From: Staphylococcus sp. GSSP0090
GTDB taxonomy: Bacteria > Bacillota > Bacilli > Staphylococcales > Staphylococcaceae
Reading direction: 5' to 3'
NCBI RefSeq assembly: GCF_013391405.1
Contig: NZ_JACBFD010000044.1
Location: 1 to 64,000, forward strand
Length of the DNA: 64,000 nucleotides
A program made the position numbers and the translations under genes. The notes beneath the pieces are model-generated. The model made no database searches and had not been told where the DNA came from. It was given only the letters and a program-made list of their open reading frames with translations. Positions 47,939 through 58,356 of the stretch are shown piece after piece; position 1 is the stretch's first letter, and each line of letters begins with the position of its first letter.

Positions 47939-48802
47939 ATGAATGTCTTTCAAATGAGAGATAAATTAAAAGATAGATTGAATCATCTTGATGTGAAATT
48001 TAGTTTTAATCGAGAAGATGAAACACTACGTATTTCAAGAATAGATAATGGTAAAGGTGTTACCGTTAAAATCAATCCAATAGTAGCGAAATATAAATCT
48101 CAAAAAGAAAAAATAGTCGATGAAATTGTGTATTATGTTGAAGAAGCTGTCGAGCAAATGAAAGGGGATGTATTGGAAAATACAGATAATATCCAAATTA
48201 TGCCAGTATTAAGATCTCCGAGCTTCGACAAAAAAGACAAAAATGGCAATTTATTTGTCATCGATGAACATACAGCAGAAACAAATATTTATTATGCAGT
48301 TGATTTAGGTAAGTCATATCGTCTAATTGATGAAGCGATGTTAGAAGAGTTAAAGCTAACAAAACAACAATTAAAAGAAATGGCGTTATTTAATGTGCGT
48401 AAATTAGAAAATAAGTATACTACCGATGAAGTTAAAGGTAATATTTTTTATTTTGTTAATTCAAATGATGGTTATGATGCGAGTAGAATTTTAAACACAT
48501 CATTTCTAAATGAAATCCAAACGCAATGTGAAGGAGAAATGTTAGTAGCTGTACCACATCAAGACGTATTGATCATTGCGGATATCCGTAATAAGACAGG
48601 CTATGATGTAATGGCACATCTAACGATGGAGTTTTTCACTAAAGGATTAGTGCCAATTACATCATTATCTTTAGGGTATGATAAAGGGCATTTTGAACCT
48701 ATTTTTATTTTGGGTAAAAATAATAAACAAAAAAGAGATCCAAATGTGATTCAAAGATTAGAAGCTACAAGAAAACAATATGAAAATAAAGATAAGAAAT
48801 AA
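47939..48802 (+). CDS. ytpQ: DUF1444 protein (YtpQ)
   Basis: A 287-residue cytoplasmic protein of the DUF1444/UPF0354 family, conserved at this place in Bacillus and Staphylococcus. It has no known catalytic motif; conserved features include [12 protein letters not shown], the [10 protein letters not shown] segment and a C-terminal region ending in charged residues. Start ATG 47939 lies eight bases after AGGAG. It opens the ytpQ-ytpR-sftA-murC run with short gaps. Confidence 0.87.
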   Translation: MNVFQMRDKLKDRLNHLDVKFSFNREDETLRISRIDNGKGVTVKINPIVAKYKSQKEKIVDEIVYYVEEAVEQMKGDVLENTDNIQIMPVLRSPSFDKKDKNGNLFVIDEHTAETNIYYAVDLGKSYRLIDEAMLEELKLTKQQLKEMALFNVRKLENKYTTDEVKGNIFYFVNSNDGYDASRILNTSFLNEIQTQCEGEMLVAVPHQDVLIIADIRNKTGYDVMAHLTMEFFTKGLVPITSLSLGYDKGHFEPIFILGKNNKQKRDPNVIQRLEATRKQYENKDKK

Positions 48803-48815
48803 GGAGTTATGAATA

Positions 48816-49415
48816 ATGAATTTATTTTATAATAAAGAAGCTGTTGGGGATGTTGCATTTTTACAAATCAATCCTACTAAAGGTGAATATAACTATGTTA
48901 CTCAAGGCGATGTAGTTGAAATACAAAGCGATGGCGAAGTGGTCGGTTATAATATCTTTAATGCATCAAAAAAAGCAACGATAACAGGTAACGGCCATAT
49001 TAAGTTGACAGAAGCAATCGTTCAAGCATTTCAAAAAGCAATTGAAGCTGCTGGTTTTACTTATAAATTAGAAGCAGACTTTTCTCCAAAATTTGTAGTG
49101 GGCTATGTTGAAACAAAAGACAAACATCCAGATGCAGATAAATTAAGTGTGTTAAGTGTGGATGTTGCCACTGAAAAACTACAAATTGTTTGTGGTGCGC
49201 CTAATGTTGAAGCAGGACAAAAAGTTGTTGTGGCAAAAGTGGGTGCAGTTATGCCAAGTGGCATGGTAATCAAAGATGCAGAACTTAGAGGTGTTGCATC
49301 CAGTGGTATGATCTGTTCAATGAAAGAGTTAGGATTGCCAAATGCACCACAGGAAAAAGGTATAATGGTACTAACTGATGATTACACAGTGGGACAACCA
49401 TTTTTTGAAGCATAA
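48816..49415 (+). CDS. ytpR: tRNA-binding-domain protein (YtpR)
   Basis: A 199-residue protein whose C-terminal half (about 90-199) is a tRNA-binding EMAP/OB-fold domain like the N-terminal part of Phe[43 protein letters not shown] and [16 protein letters not shown]. The role is unknown; it may bind tRNA or proofread. Between ytpQ and the translocase gene with 13- and 17-base gaps. Confidence 0.9.
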   Translation: MNLFYNKEAVGDVAFLQINPTKGEYNYVTQGDVVEIQSDGEVVGYNIFNASKKATITGNGHIKLTEAIVQAFQKAIEAAGFTYKLEADFSPKFVVGYVETKDKHPDADKLSVLSVDVATEKLQIVCGAPNVEAGQKVVVAKVGAVMPSGMVIKDAELRGVASSGMICSMKELGLPNAPQEKGIMVLTDDYTVGQPFFEA

Positions 49416-49432
49416 AAAGGAGGTAATGTAGT

Positions 49433-52400
49433 ATGAGCTGGTTCGACAAGTTATTTGGAGAAGATAATGAATCAACAGATAATTATCTTAATAAAAGAAG
49501 CCAACGCCGTCAAAAAGCTACACAACAAGAAGAACATGATTCATTACTTCCTCAAAACAATGATGTTTATGAAAGACCCAAAGGGAAATTTAGATTTCCT
49601 ATGCACGTTTTAGAAGAGGCCAATGACAGTGATAATAAAAATGACGATTTGAATAGTGACGTGGCGTCTACATCTAGTAAAGGCTTTCAAGATTCACATA
49701 ATGATGTGAATCATATGAATGGCCACCATCAACATAGAAGACGTAGACATATGTATGATAAAGTGCCAACTCAAAGCACAAACACAAGTGATTCTGTTGG
49801 ACATCAATCCCAACAACAAGATCATGTTCAAGCTAAAAAAGAGCCTCGAACACATAAAGGGAAACGAATGAGAATTCAAACGGATGTCTTACGTGCAAAT
49901 GCTTCGTCAAAACACAAACCCAATACACCTCATTTTTATCATAGCGATTTTAAAGCGAGTGAAGTACCATCAGCGATTTTTGGTACTAAAAAACCGCGTC
50001 CACTAGAAAATGGTGTGATTAAACGTCAAGATGATTCAGAAGAAGGACATAATGAGCGAAATGAGACGAATGTGCCTAATGACCATGGTGAACAATCTCA
50101 ACAAACATACCAAAATGCAGATGAATCATATGAAAATGCGTCAGATATTCAAACTGAAGCACATAAATTTGATGAAAATGCATATAATACTGTAAATCAT
50201 ATGCCTAACGACACAACGTATGATAGTGCACAACATGTTGAAAACAATGATGATGAAGTAGAATTGAATCAACAAATGACAAGTCAAAATAAAAAAGATA
50301 ACACGATTAAAATTGAAAATATCTATGCTTCTCAAATAGTAGAAGAAATCAGACGTGAAAGAGAACGTAAAGTGTTACAAAAACGTCAATTTAAAAAAGC
50401 ACTTCAACAAAAACGTAATGAGAACCAAGACAAACAAGAAGATAGTATACAAAAAGCTATTGATGAAATGTATGCGAAACAAGCGCGAAATTACATAGGT
50501 GAAAGCTCGTTGGACGAAGATGGTAACGAAATAAATGAACCAAACGAGCCTAAATCAACAGCAGATGCGTCAATGCAAAGCTTAGAAGATGATCAACAAA
50601 AAGAATCATCGGAAAGTGCAGACGTTGAAGAAAGTAAAGCTACGCCATTTAATTATGAAGAAGTTGATTTAGACCATGTGCGTGATGTTCATACAATTGA
50701 TAATGAACAGGTCGATGTGAATAGTAAAAAGGATAGCTTAACAATTGAAGAAGATCAAAACCAAGCTGAGCAGTTGAGTTCAAATAGTGATTTTGATGAT
50801 CAAATTGATGAGAACCAAGAATCAGAGGTAGCGAGTCATAGCAATATATCTGAAAATGAAGAAACACACTTCACAGTGGAAAGCACTGAAAGTCAATTAG
50901 ATGATAACGGTGTAGATGATGCTCAATATAGAGAATTATCTGAAGAAGTTCCTAAATCCAATGAGTCATTCAATTCGTTCAAATCTCAAAATGAGAATGA
51001 GCCATTATCTGAGTCATTAACGCAGTCAGAACAACAACATGAAGGTTCTGAGTCTGATGAAATAGCTGGTCAAGTAAACACAAATCATTCGTTGTCTAAT
51101 ACATCGCAAGTAGGAGCAGATGAAGATACGAAGGAAAATGAAACAACAGATGAAAAATCTGACAAGGCGCGAAGTGACCTTGACAGTAAGCATAACGAAA
51201 ATAACGCTATTCAAGCCACCAACTCTAAAAAGTCCAATCAATCTGCATCTATTAAAAAGGGCAGTAAACCTTTCAATGTCGTAATGACACCATCAGATAA
51301 AAAACGTATGTTAGATGCACAAAAAGAAAAAAATAATCTAAACATACAATTAAACGCAGATAATCATGAAGATAAAACAACTTCCGATGAGAGCGACAAA
51401 CAAGCTCAAATGAACCATCAGCAACTAGAGAATGAAGCTACTTCAGAGTCATTGAGTGTAACTGGAAATAACCATAGCAATACGGATTCATCAAAAGAAA
51501 TGCTAGATGAACAACCTGACTATAATCAGGAAATGGAAGCATCATATAATGATGACTACAATCCAAATGCAACAGCACAGTCTAATGAACAACAAAAACC
51601 TTCTGAAATTACTCAGAACGATGAATCAAATGCGTTTATTAATCAGAATAAAAATCAACAGCAAAGTATACAAGAACCAATACTTAAACCTGAAACTTCT
51701 AATAACCAATTAGGAGGCATAAAATCATCAACTGACGATGATCATAAAGCAACGATTAGAAGAGGACCTAATATTAAACTTCCGAGTATTGAGTTATTAG
51801 AAGCACCAAAACAACATGAAATTGATAATGCTTGGATTGAAGATAAAAAACAAGAATTAAATGAAGCATTTTATTATTTCAATGTACCTGCAGAAGTTCA
51901 AAATGTTACAGAAGGCCCTAGTGTGACACGATTTGAATTATCAGTTGAAAAAGGTGTGAAGGTATCTAGAATCACTGCTTTACAAGACGATATTAAAATG
52001 GCACTCGCAGCTAAAGATATCCGTATCGAAGCACCAATTCCAGGTACAAGTTTGGTTGGTATAGAGGTACCAAATCAAAATGCAACGACTGTAAATTTAC
52101 GTTCAATTATAGAAGAACCAGCATTTAAAAATGCTGAATCCAAATTAACTGTTGCAATGGGACTTAGAATTAATAATGAACCTTTATTAATGGATATTTC
52201 TAAAACACCTCATGCACTCATAGCTGGTGCAACAGGATCTGGTAAATCTGTATGTATTAATAGTATATTAATGTCATTATTATATAAAAATCATCCTGAA
52301 GAATTAAGATTATTACTTATTGATCCAAAAATGGTTGAATTAGCGCCTTATAATGACTTACCTCATTTAGTTGCCCCTGTAATTACAGATGTGAAAGCAG

Positions 52401-53158
52401 CAACTCAAAGTTTAAAATGGGCTGTTGAAGAAATGGAAAGACGCTATAAAGTTTTTGCTAAATACCATGTGAGAAATATTACAGCGTTTAATAAGAAAGC
52501 AACTTATGAGGATAGAATGCCAAAAATTGTTATAGTAATAGATGAATTAGCAGATTTAATGATGATGGCACCACAAGAAGTGGAACAATCTATTGCACGT
52601 ATAGCACAAAAAGCACGTGCATGTGGTATTCATATGCTAGTTGCAACACAAAGACCTTCCGTTAATGTCATTACGGGATTAATCAAAGCTAATATACCTA
52701 CTAGAATTGCATTTATGGTATCATCAAGCGTAGACTCACGTACTATCTTAGACAGTGGTGGTGCAGAACGTTTATTAGGTTACGGTGACATGCTTTATCT
52801 AGGAAGCGGTATGAATAAACCTATCCGCGTACAAGGTACATTTGTCTCTGATGAAGAAATTGATGATGTTGTTGATTTTATAAAACAACAACGTGATCCT
52901 GAATACTTATTTGAAGAGAAAGAGCTACTGAAAAAAACAGAAACCCAACCTCAAGATGATTTATTCGATGACGTGTGTCGTTTTATGCTAAAAGAAGGTC
53001 ATATCTCAACTTCATTAGTACAACGTCATTTCCAAATTGGGTATAATCGTGCAGCAAGAATCATTGATCAACTAGAACAACTTGGCTATGTGTCTGGCGC
53101 AAATGGATCTAAACCAAGAGATGTATACATTACAGAATCAGATTTAAATGAGAATTAA
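49433..53158 (+). CDS. sftA: FtsK/SpoIIIE-family DNA translocase, soluble SftA-like
   Basis: A 1241-residue protein. Residues about 1-780 form a very hydrophilic stretch rich in N, Q, D, E, S and H with no membrane helix. The motor starts near IKLPSIELLEAP (about 781); Walker A GATGSGKS is near 930, Walker B IVIVIDELADLMM near 1032, and the gamma winged helix that reads KOPS/SRS-type sequences is about 1176-1241. The position ytpR-sftA-murC is that of B. subtilis SftA, which is soluble and helps clear DNA from the septum; in S. aureus the same gene is usually called ftsK. murC follows 23 bases later. Confidence 0.9.
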   Translation: MSWFDKLFGEDNESTDNYLNKRSQRRQKATQQEEHDSLLPQNNDVYERPKGKFRFPMHVLEEANDSDNKNDDLNSDVASTSSKGFQDSHNDVNHMNGHHQHRRRRHMYDKVPTQSTNTSDSVGHQSQQQDHVQAKKEPRTHKGKRMRIQTDVLRANASSKHKPNTPHFYHSDFKASEVPSAIFGTKKPRPLENGVIKRQDDSEEGHNERNETNVPNDHGEQSQQTYQNADESYENASDIQTEAHKFDENAYNTVNHMPNDTTYDSAQHVENNDDEVELNQQMTSQNKKDNTIKIENIYASQIVEEIRRERERKVLQKRQFKKALQQKRNENQDKQEDSIQKAIDEMYAKQARNYIGESSLDEDGNEINEPNEPKSTADASMQSLEDDQQKESSESADVEESKATPFNYEEVDLDHVRDVHTIDNEQVDVNSKKDSLTIEEDQNQAEQLSSNSDFDDQIDENQESEVASHSNISENEETHFTVESTESQLDDNGVDDAQYRELSEEVPKSNESFNSFKSQNENEPLSESLTQSEQQHEGSESDEIAGQVNTNHSLSNTSQVGADEDTKENETTDEKSDKARSDLDSKHNENNAIQATNSKKSNQSASIKKGSKPFNVVMTPSDKKRMLDAQKEKNNLNIQLNADNHEDKTTSDESDKQAQMNHQQLENEATSESLSVTGNNHSNTDSSKEMLDEQPDYNQEMEASYNDDYNPNATAQSNEQQKPSEITQNDESNAFINQNKNQQQSIQEPILKPETSNNQLGGIKSSTDDDHKATIRRGPNIKLPSIELLEAPKQHEIDNAWIEDKKQELNEAFYYFNVPAEVQNVTEGPSVTRFELSVEKGVKVSRITALQDDIKMALAAKDIRIEAPIPGTSLVGIEVPNQNATTVNLRSIIEEPAFKNAESKLTVAMGLRINNEPLLMDISKTPHALIAGATGSGKSVCINSILMSLLYKNHPEELRLLLIDPKMVELAPYNDLPHLVAPVITDVKAATQSLKWAVEEMERRYKVFAKYHVRNITAFNKKATYEDRMPKIVIVIDELADLMMMAPQEVEQSIARIAQKARACGIHMLVATQRPSVNVITGLIKANIPTRIAFMVSSSVDSRTILDSGGAERLLGYGDMLYLGSGMNKPIRVQGTFVSDEEIDDVVDFIKQQRDPEYLFEEKELLKKTETQPQDDLFDDVCRFMLKEGHISTSLVQRHFQIGYNRAARIIDQLEQLGYVSGANGSKPRDVYITESDLNEN

Positions 53159-53181
53159 TATAGAGATAAAGGAGTGTTACA

Positions 53182-54495
53182 ATGACACATTATCATTTTG
53201 TCGGTATTAAAGGTGCCGGTATGAGTTCATTAGCACAAATAATGCATGATCTTGGAAACGAAGTACAAGGTTCAGATATAAAAAATTATGTATTTACAGA
53301 AGTGGCATTAAAAAACAATGGAATTAAAATATTGCCATTTGATGCGAATAATATCCAATCAGATATGGTAGTAGTACAAGGCAATGCTTTTCCTGATACA
53401 CATGAGGAAGTTGTAAAAGCACATGAATTGAAACTTGATGTCATTCGTTATCATGATTTTTTAGGTCATATCATTAATCAATACACATCAGTTGCTGTGA
53501 CAGGTGCACATGGTAAAACGTCAACAACTGGTTTATTATCACATGTAATGAATGGTGATAAGAAAACATCTTTCTTAATTGGTGATGGTACAGGACTTGG
53601 TATTCCAGCAAGTGACTATTTTGCGTTTGAAGCATGTGAATATCGCAGACACTTTTTAAGCTACCATCCAGATTATGCCATTATGACTAATATAGATTTT
53701 GATCATCCAGATTATTTTAAAGATGTTGATGATGTATTTAATGCTTTCCAAGAAATGGCGCATAATGTTAAAAAAGCAATTATTGCTTGGGGTGATGATA
53801 CACATTTACGTAAAATTGAAGCAGATGTTCCTGTCTATTATTATGGCTTTTCAAACAAAGATGATGTTTATGCAGATAATTTAGAAATAAGTGAAAAAGG
53901 CACAAAATTTGATGTATATATAAAAAATGAGTATTTCGATACTTTCCTTTCACCGCAATTTGGTGATCATAATATATTAAATGCTTTATCTGTTATAACC
54001 ATTAGCTATTTAGAAAGCTTAAATATTGATAATATTAAAGAAGCATTAGAAACCTTTGGTGGTGTAAAACGCAGATTTAATGAAACAAAAGTAGGAAATC
54101 AAGTATTAGTTGATGATTATGCACACCATCCTAGAGAAATAAGTGCTACAATTGAGACAGCAAGAAAAAAATATCCTAACAAAGATGTTATCGCAGTGTT
54201 TCAACCTCATACATTTAGTAGAACACAAGCATTCTTAGATGAGTTTGCGGAATGTTTAAGTTTAGCCGATAAAACATTCTTATGTGAGATTTTTGGTTCC
54301 ATAAGAGAAAATAGCGGTGACTTAACGATTCAGGACTTAGTTCAAAGAATTGATGGTGCAACATTAATTGATGAGGAAAGTGTCAATGCGCTTGAACAAT
54401 ATAGTGATTCTGTCATTTTATTTATGGGTGCCGGAGATATTCAAAAAATTCAACGTGCATACATGGAAAAAATAGGTGTCACTTCTTCATTTTAA
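53182..54495 (+). CDS. murC: UDP-N-acetylmuramate-alanine ligase
   Basis: A 437-residue Mur ligase adding L-alanine to UDP-MurNAc, the first peptide step of peptidoglycan synthesis. Uridine-site [14 protein letters not shown] is at residues 8-21; the ATP P-loop [13 protein letters not shown] is near 111. Strong AAAGGAG. Its pairing with the chromosome-clearing translocase links septum DNA clearance to wall synthesis, as in Bacillus. Confidence 0.97.
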   Translation: MTHYHFVGIKGAGMSSLAQIMHDLGNEVQGSDIKNYVFTEVALKNNGIKILPFDANNIQSDMVVVQGNAFPDTHEEVVKAHELKLDVIRYHDFLGHIINQYTSVAVTGAHGKTSTTGLLSHVMNGDKKTSFLIGDGTGLGIPASDYFAFEACEYRRHFLSYHPDYAIMTNIDFDHPDYFKDVDDVFNAFQEMAHNVKKAIIAWGDDTHLRKIEADVPVYYYGFSNKDDVYADNLEISEKGTKFDVYIKNEYFDTFLSPQFGDHNILNALSVITISYLESLNIDNIKEALETFGGVKRRFNETKVGNQVLVDDYAHHPREISATIETARKKYPNKDVIAVFQPHTFSRTQAFLDEFAECLSLADKTFLCEIFGSIRENSGDLTIQDLVQRIDGATLIDEESVNALEQYSDSVILFMGAGDIQKIQRAYMEKIGVTSSF

Positions 54496-54565
54496 TATGT
54501 TTATGTTAAAATGATGGGGGTATTTATATTAAATAACAACATATGATTAATAGGAGGCGTTTTAA

Positions 54566-55060
54566 ATGGAATGGATTTTACCTATAGCTGGAATTATCGC
54601 AGCGGTTGCATTTCTAATATTAGTAATTGGTATCGTTGTGGTATTACTTTCAGTTAAGAAAAATTTAGATCACGTAGCAAAAACACTTGATGGTGTTGAA
54701 GGACAAATTCAAGGTATTACACGTGAATCTACAGATTTACTTCACAAAGCAAACCGCTTAACTGAAGATATTCAAGATAAATCAGATCGTTTAAATTCTG
54801 TTGTTGATGCTGTTAAAGGTATCGGTGACTCTGTACAAACTTTAAATGGTTCTGTTGACAGAGTGACAAACTCAATTACGCACAATATTTCTCAAAATGA
54901 AGATAAAATTTCTCAAGTTGTACAATGGTCAAACGTGGCAATGGAAGTTGCTGATAAATGGCAAAATAGAAGAAATCGTAGAGATAGTGCAAATTACAAA
55001 GCGAGCAGTGTAGCAAATGATACAAATCATAGCTATACTACACGTGTAGATAACAAATAA
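54566..55060 (+). CDS. DUF948 (YtxG-like) membrane protein
   Basis: A 164-residue protein with an N-terminal membrane helix (about residues 5-27) and a long amphipathic coiled region (about 30-125) in the DUF948 pattern (LDHVAKTLDGVEGQIQGITRES). The C-terminal tail is basic and asparagine-rich. Bacillus YtxG belongs to a general-stress operon with ytxH. Start ATG after GGAGGC. A perfect terminator separates it from the next gene. Confidence 0.85.
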   Translation: MEWILPIAGIIAAVAFLILVIGIVVVLLSVKKNLDHVAKTLDGVEGQIQGITRESTDLLHKANRLTEDIQDKSDRLNSVVDAVKGIGDSVQTLNGSVDRVTNSITHNISQNEDKISQVVQWSNVAMEVADKWQNRRNRRDSANYKASSVANDTNHSYTTRVDNK

Positions 55061-55074
55061 TTCATATATTAAAA

Positions 55075-55122
55075 AACAAATGCACTTAAATGAGGTTTGA
55101 AACTTATTTAAGTGCATTTGTT
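55075..55122. terminator. strong hairpin between the DUF948 and YtxH-like genes
   Basis: A perfect 17-bp stem (55075-55091 with 55106-55122) around TGCACTTAAAT. The next ribosome site GGGGG begins only five bases later, so it may terminate the first gene and shape the second gene's start region. Confidence 0.85.
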
Positions 55123-55139
55123 ATAGGGGGCATTAGACA

Positions 55140-56483
55140 ATGAAGTATTATAACCGTGATAATTATGAAAGAAATTTAGAAAGTTACGAAGTGCCAGAAT
55201 ATTTTACCAAAGGTGCCAGAAATGAATTTGTATATGGATTTATAGTAGGTGCTGTTATTGGTTCAGCTGTTGGTTTAGTATCAATCAGTAAGTCGAGAGC
55301 AACGGATAAATCTGTTCCAGAAAAAGATAAGCAATTTAAATCTAGTATTATTGAACAATCTGAATTAGAACGCCAAGAAGCTGACAATAAAGTGAATGAA
55401 ATTAAATCAACTGTTGCTGATGCGCAAAATAAAAATACAGAAGTAACAGATGCAGAATTAGCAGCGCAGCGTGTAGCAATTCAACAAGAAACTTCTGATA
55501 ATAATTTAGCCAACATGTCTCCTGAAGCGCAAGAACAGCAAGAAGCGACAACTAAAGAAAATGGAAACGAAGCAGAGGGCAATTTAGCACATATAGATCC
55601 AAATGCAGAACCAAGTGAAAGTGAAATCAATGCACAACAAAATGCTATTAAAGAAGAAACAGAAGCAAAAGATGCTAATCTAACTAGTGAAACTTCAAAT
55701 AGTACTACAACTACTGCAGCTGCAACAACTGGCGGTGCGATTGCAGCGAGTGGATTAGCCAAAGCAGCTCATGATAAGAACGAAGCATTAAATGAAGATA
55801 AAGAAGTATCTGATAATACAGCTAATCTTTTAAAAGAAGAACAAACGAAGGGTAGCACTAATACTAATAATAACGCACCCAATTTAGTTAGCAAAAGTGA
55901 TGATACAAGTAAAAATAAACAGGCGGCAATCGCAGGTACAGTAACTGCGTCAGGTTTAGCATTAGCGGCTAAAAATAAAAATAAAGCATTAGATGCTGAT
56001 CCTTCAGTTGCAGAAAATACAGCTAATTTACTTAAACCAGAAGCACCGAAACAAGTGAAAAATAAAGCAGTACCTAATCTGGTCACACCGAAAGTTGAAA
56101 GTGCTGTTGAATCTACAACAGACAAGGTAGAACAAACGGATAGTAAAAAAAATACTACAAATGTAAAACCAGATACAGCAGAACAAAGGGTTAAACAAAC
56201 GCATGATCGCGTCGCATTTAAAGATGGTATTATCGTACATGAAAATGCTACTGGCCAATCGCAATCAACTGCAACTGCAACAAATTCAGATTCAAAAAAT
56301 GACGGTATCATTAATCACGATGATTCAGAATCAGCAGAAAATCTGTCATCTACTAAAGATTCAGTTACTTCAACAAATTCAGGTTCTTCTGAAACTGAAG
56401 CAACATATACAAAAAACAGACCGCAAACGAAGAAAACAGAAAAAGCAAAAAGCAAGATTGATAAAAGAACATTTAATGATTAA
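55140..56483 (+). CDS. YtxH-like protein with long repetitive tail
   Basis: A 447-residue protein. Residues about 25-50 (NEFVYGFIVGAVIGSAVGLVS) form a membrane-type YtxH N-terminus. The remainder is low-complexity and rich in A, E, N, T, K. Two related blocks are visible: a first with IAASGLAKAAHDKNEALNE, DNTANLLK and NAPNLVSK, and a second with TASGLALAAKNKNKALDAD, ENTANLLK and KAVPNLVTP. A basic tail ends the protein. It lacks a secretion signal or wall anchor. Function unknown; probably a stress-related envelope protein with a species-variable tail. Confidence 0.75.
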   Translation: MKYYNRDNYERNLESYEVPEYFTKGARNEFVYGFIVGAVIGSAVGLVSISKSRATDKSVPEKDKQFKSSIIEQSELERQEADNKVNEIKSTVADAQNKNTEVTDAELAAQRVAIQQETSDNNLANMSPEAQEQQEATTKENGNEAEGNLAHIDPNAEPSESEINAQQNAIKEETEAKDANLTSETSNSTTTTAAATTGGAIAASGLAKAAHDKNEALNEDKEVSDNTANLLKEEQTKGSTNTNNNAPNLVSKSDDTSKNKQAAIAGTVTASGLALAAKNKNKALDADPSVAENTANLLKPEAPKQVKNKAVPNLVTPKVESAVESTTDKVEQTDSKKNTTNVKPDTAEQRVKQTHDRVAFKDGIIVHENATGQSQSTATATNSDSKNDGIINHDDSESAENLSSTKDSVTSTNSGSSETEATYTKNRPQTKKTEKAKSKIDKRTFND

Positions 56484-56496
56484 AAATATTTAAGCA

Positions 56497-56531
56497 AAAG
56501 AATCGGACATTTTGTTCGATTCTTTTTTTGT
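56497..56531 (+). terminator. intrinsic terminator
   Basis: AAAGAATCGGACA and TGTTCGATTCTTT arms (about 56498-56523), then T residues. Confidence 0.9.
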
Positions 56532-56966
56532 TAATGATTTTAATCAGTTGCGTACGTGAAATATACGAAACAGTAAGAAGTGAGGCAGTGTCATTTATTT
56601 CTGTCTCAACCTCAATATAAAAGTGTTTTTTATTATCTAAGACAAATTGATTTGGCTAATCATTATCGTGTGAAAAAATTGCTGTAAAAAATGATAAGTT
56701 AATAGAGCAATGTGAATTGTATTATAAAGAAAAAATTTGAGATATGATGCATAAAAATTATTAAATTAAAGTAATAGTGTAAAATATGTCTAGCAAATGT
56801 CTGAAAATTCAGTTACTATTAATGATATTCACTTTTAAAGTGAATTTTTAACAATCCTTACTTGAACTTATAAGGAGTTATTGTTAGAATAACCTTTAAC
56901 ATGTATTTTATCGCTTTAAAGCAGAATAAAATATTGGTTTTAAAATTTTTCATAGAGGTGAATAAA
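56532..56966. other. long intergenic region upstream of aroA
   Basis: No credible gene. Near 56580-56620 a weak inverted repeat (GAGGCAGTGTCAT ... CTCAACCTC) recalls the GACAT-type hairpins. The remainder is A/T-rich; the aroA promoter must be here, but no single site stands out. Confidence 0.4.
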
Positions 56967-58058
56967 ATGACAGACAAATTACAAGAATACAGAGATGAGA
57001 TAGTTGAAATTAATGAACAAATCTTAGGTCTTTTATCAAAAAGAGGTAAGATAGCACAAAAGATTGGTGAAGAAAAACGTAAACAGGGAACACTTGTTTA
57101 TGACCCACAACGCGAAAAAGAAATGATTAATCAATTATTAGACCAAAATGAAGGTCCATTTAATGATAATGTGATTAAACAACTATTCAAAGAAATTTTT
57201 AAAGCCTCTACTGATTTACAAAAATCTGAAAATGAAAAACATTTATATGTATCGAGAAAATTAAAACCAGAAGATACAATCGTTCAATTCGATAATGGAG
57301 GTATCATTGGAGATGGTAACAAATCTTTTGTATTTGGCCCATGTTCAGTTGAATCTCAAGAACAAGTCGATGCAGTAGCAGCTAATTTACAAGCTAGAGG
57401 TGAGAAATTTATTAGAGGTGGGGCGTTTAAACCTCGTACATCACCATATGATTTCCAAGGATTAGGTGTTGAAGGACTTAAAATTTTAAAAAATACTAAA
57501 GATAAATATGGCTTAAACGTTGTAAGTGAAATTGTTAATCCAGCAGATTTTGAAGTTGCTGACCAATATTTAGACGTATTCCAAATTGGTGCACGTAATA
57601 TGCAAAACTTTGAATTATTAAAAGAAGCTGGCCGTTCAAATAAACCTGTACTATTAAAACGTGGTTTATCAGCAACGATTGAAGAATTTATTTTTGCAGC
57701 TGAATATATCGCTTCTCAAGGTAATGAAAATATTATTTTATGTGAACGTGGTATCCGTACTTATGAAAAAGCAACTAGAAACACATTAGATATATCTGCA
57801 GTACCAATTTTAAAACAAGGTACACACTTACCAGTTATGGTTGATGTTACACATAGTACTGGACGTAAAGATATCATGCTACCTACTGCAAAAGCGGGAT
57901 TAGCTGTTGGCGCAGATGGTATTATGGCTGAGGTTCACCCTGATCCATCCGTAGCCTTAAGTGATAGTGGACAGCAAATGGACTTCAATGAATTTGATGC
58001 ATTCTATAAAGAAATTAAACCATTAGCTGATATGTATAATAACAAACAACTTAAATAA
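56967..58058 (+). CDS. aroA: bifunctional chorismate mutase/DAHP synthase
   Basis: A 363-residue fusion, as in Bacillus AroA: residues about 1-90 are a chorismate mutase domain ([21 protein letters not shown]), about 100-363 a DAHP synthase of the KDO8P-related type ([13 protein letters not shown] near 133; [20 protein letters not shown] near 151; CERGIRTYE near 275). The N-terminal domain gives feedback control by chorismate/prephenate. ATG 56967 follows AGAGGTGA; the longer frame from 56901 has no ribosome site. It opens the shikimate pathway. Confidence 0.96.
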   Translation: MTDKLQEYRDEIVEINEQILGLLSKRGKIAQKIGEEKRKQGTLVYDPQREKEMINQLLDQNEGPFNDNVIKQLFKEIFKASTDLQKSENEKHLYVSRKLKPEDTIVQFDNGGIIGDGNKSFVFGPCSVESQEQVDAVAANLQARGEKFIRGGAFKPRTSPYDFQGLGVEGLKILKNTKDKYGLNVVSEIVNPADFEVADQYLDVFQIGARNMQNFELLKEAGRSNKPVLLKRGLSATIEEFIFAAEYIASQGNENIILCERGIRTYEKATRNTLDISAVPILKQGTHLPVMVDVTHSTGRKDIMLPTAKAGLAVGADGIMAEVHPDPSVALSDSGQQMDFNEFDAFYKEIKPLADMYNNKQLK

Positions 58059-58082
58059 AGTATTAAATTAATTAAAATACAT

Positions 58083-58130
58083 GCCTCATAATCCTGACTA
58101 ATTATTTAGTATAGGTTATGAGGCTTTTTT
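58083..58130 (+). terminator. aroA terminator
   Basis: GCCTCATAA pairs with TTATGAGGC (58083-58091 with 58116-58124), followed by TTTTTT. Confidence 0.85.
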
Positions 58131-58331
58131 GTTTTGAAAAATTAATTCTTTTTATTTAAAAGCGTATGAAAAGCTGTATCATTCAATAAGTTATAAAAAT
58201 CAATTAAAGATAAATACATAATCATATCATATGTATTGAATTATTTATGAATTTTTAAAACAAAATGATTTTACAATGAGCTAAAATATGGTAAACTTTG
58301 AAAATGTTATGAAAACAAGGTACAATGATAA

Positions 58332-58345
58332 AGAAATCGCTTTCA
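58332..58345. promoter_or_regulatory. cre-like site overlapping the ccpA leader
   Basis: AGAAATCGCTTTCA matches the cre consensus except for the first base. It ends just before the AAGGAGG ribosome site of ccpA and would allow autorepression. Confidence 0.55.
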
Positions 58346-58356
58346 AGGAGGAAATT

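Noticed and set aside
55481..56311. Long minus-strand frames (93 and 180 codons)
   Set aside because: Valine/alanine/serine-rich shadows of the repetitive plus-strand gene; no ribosome sites.
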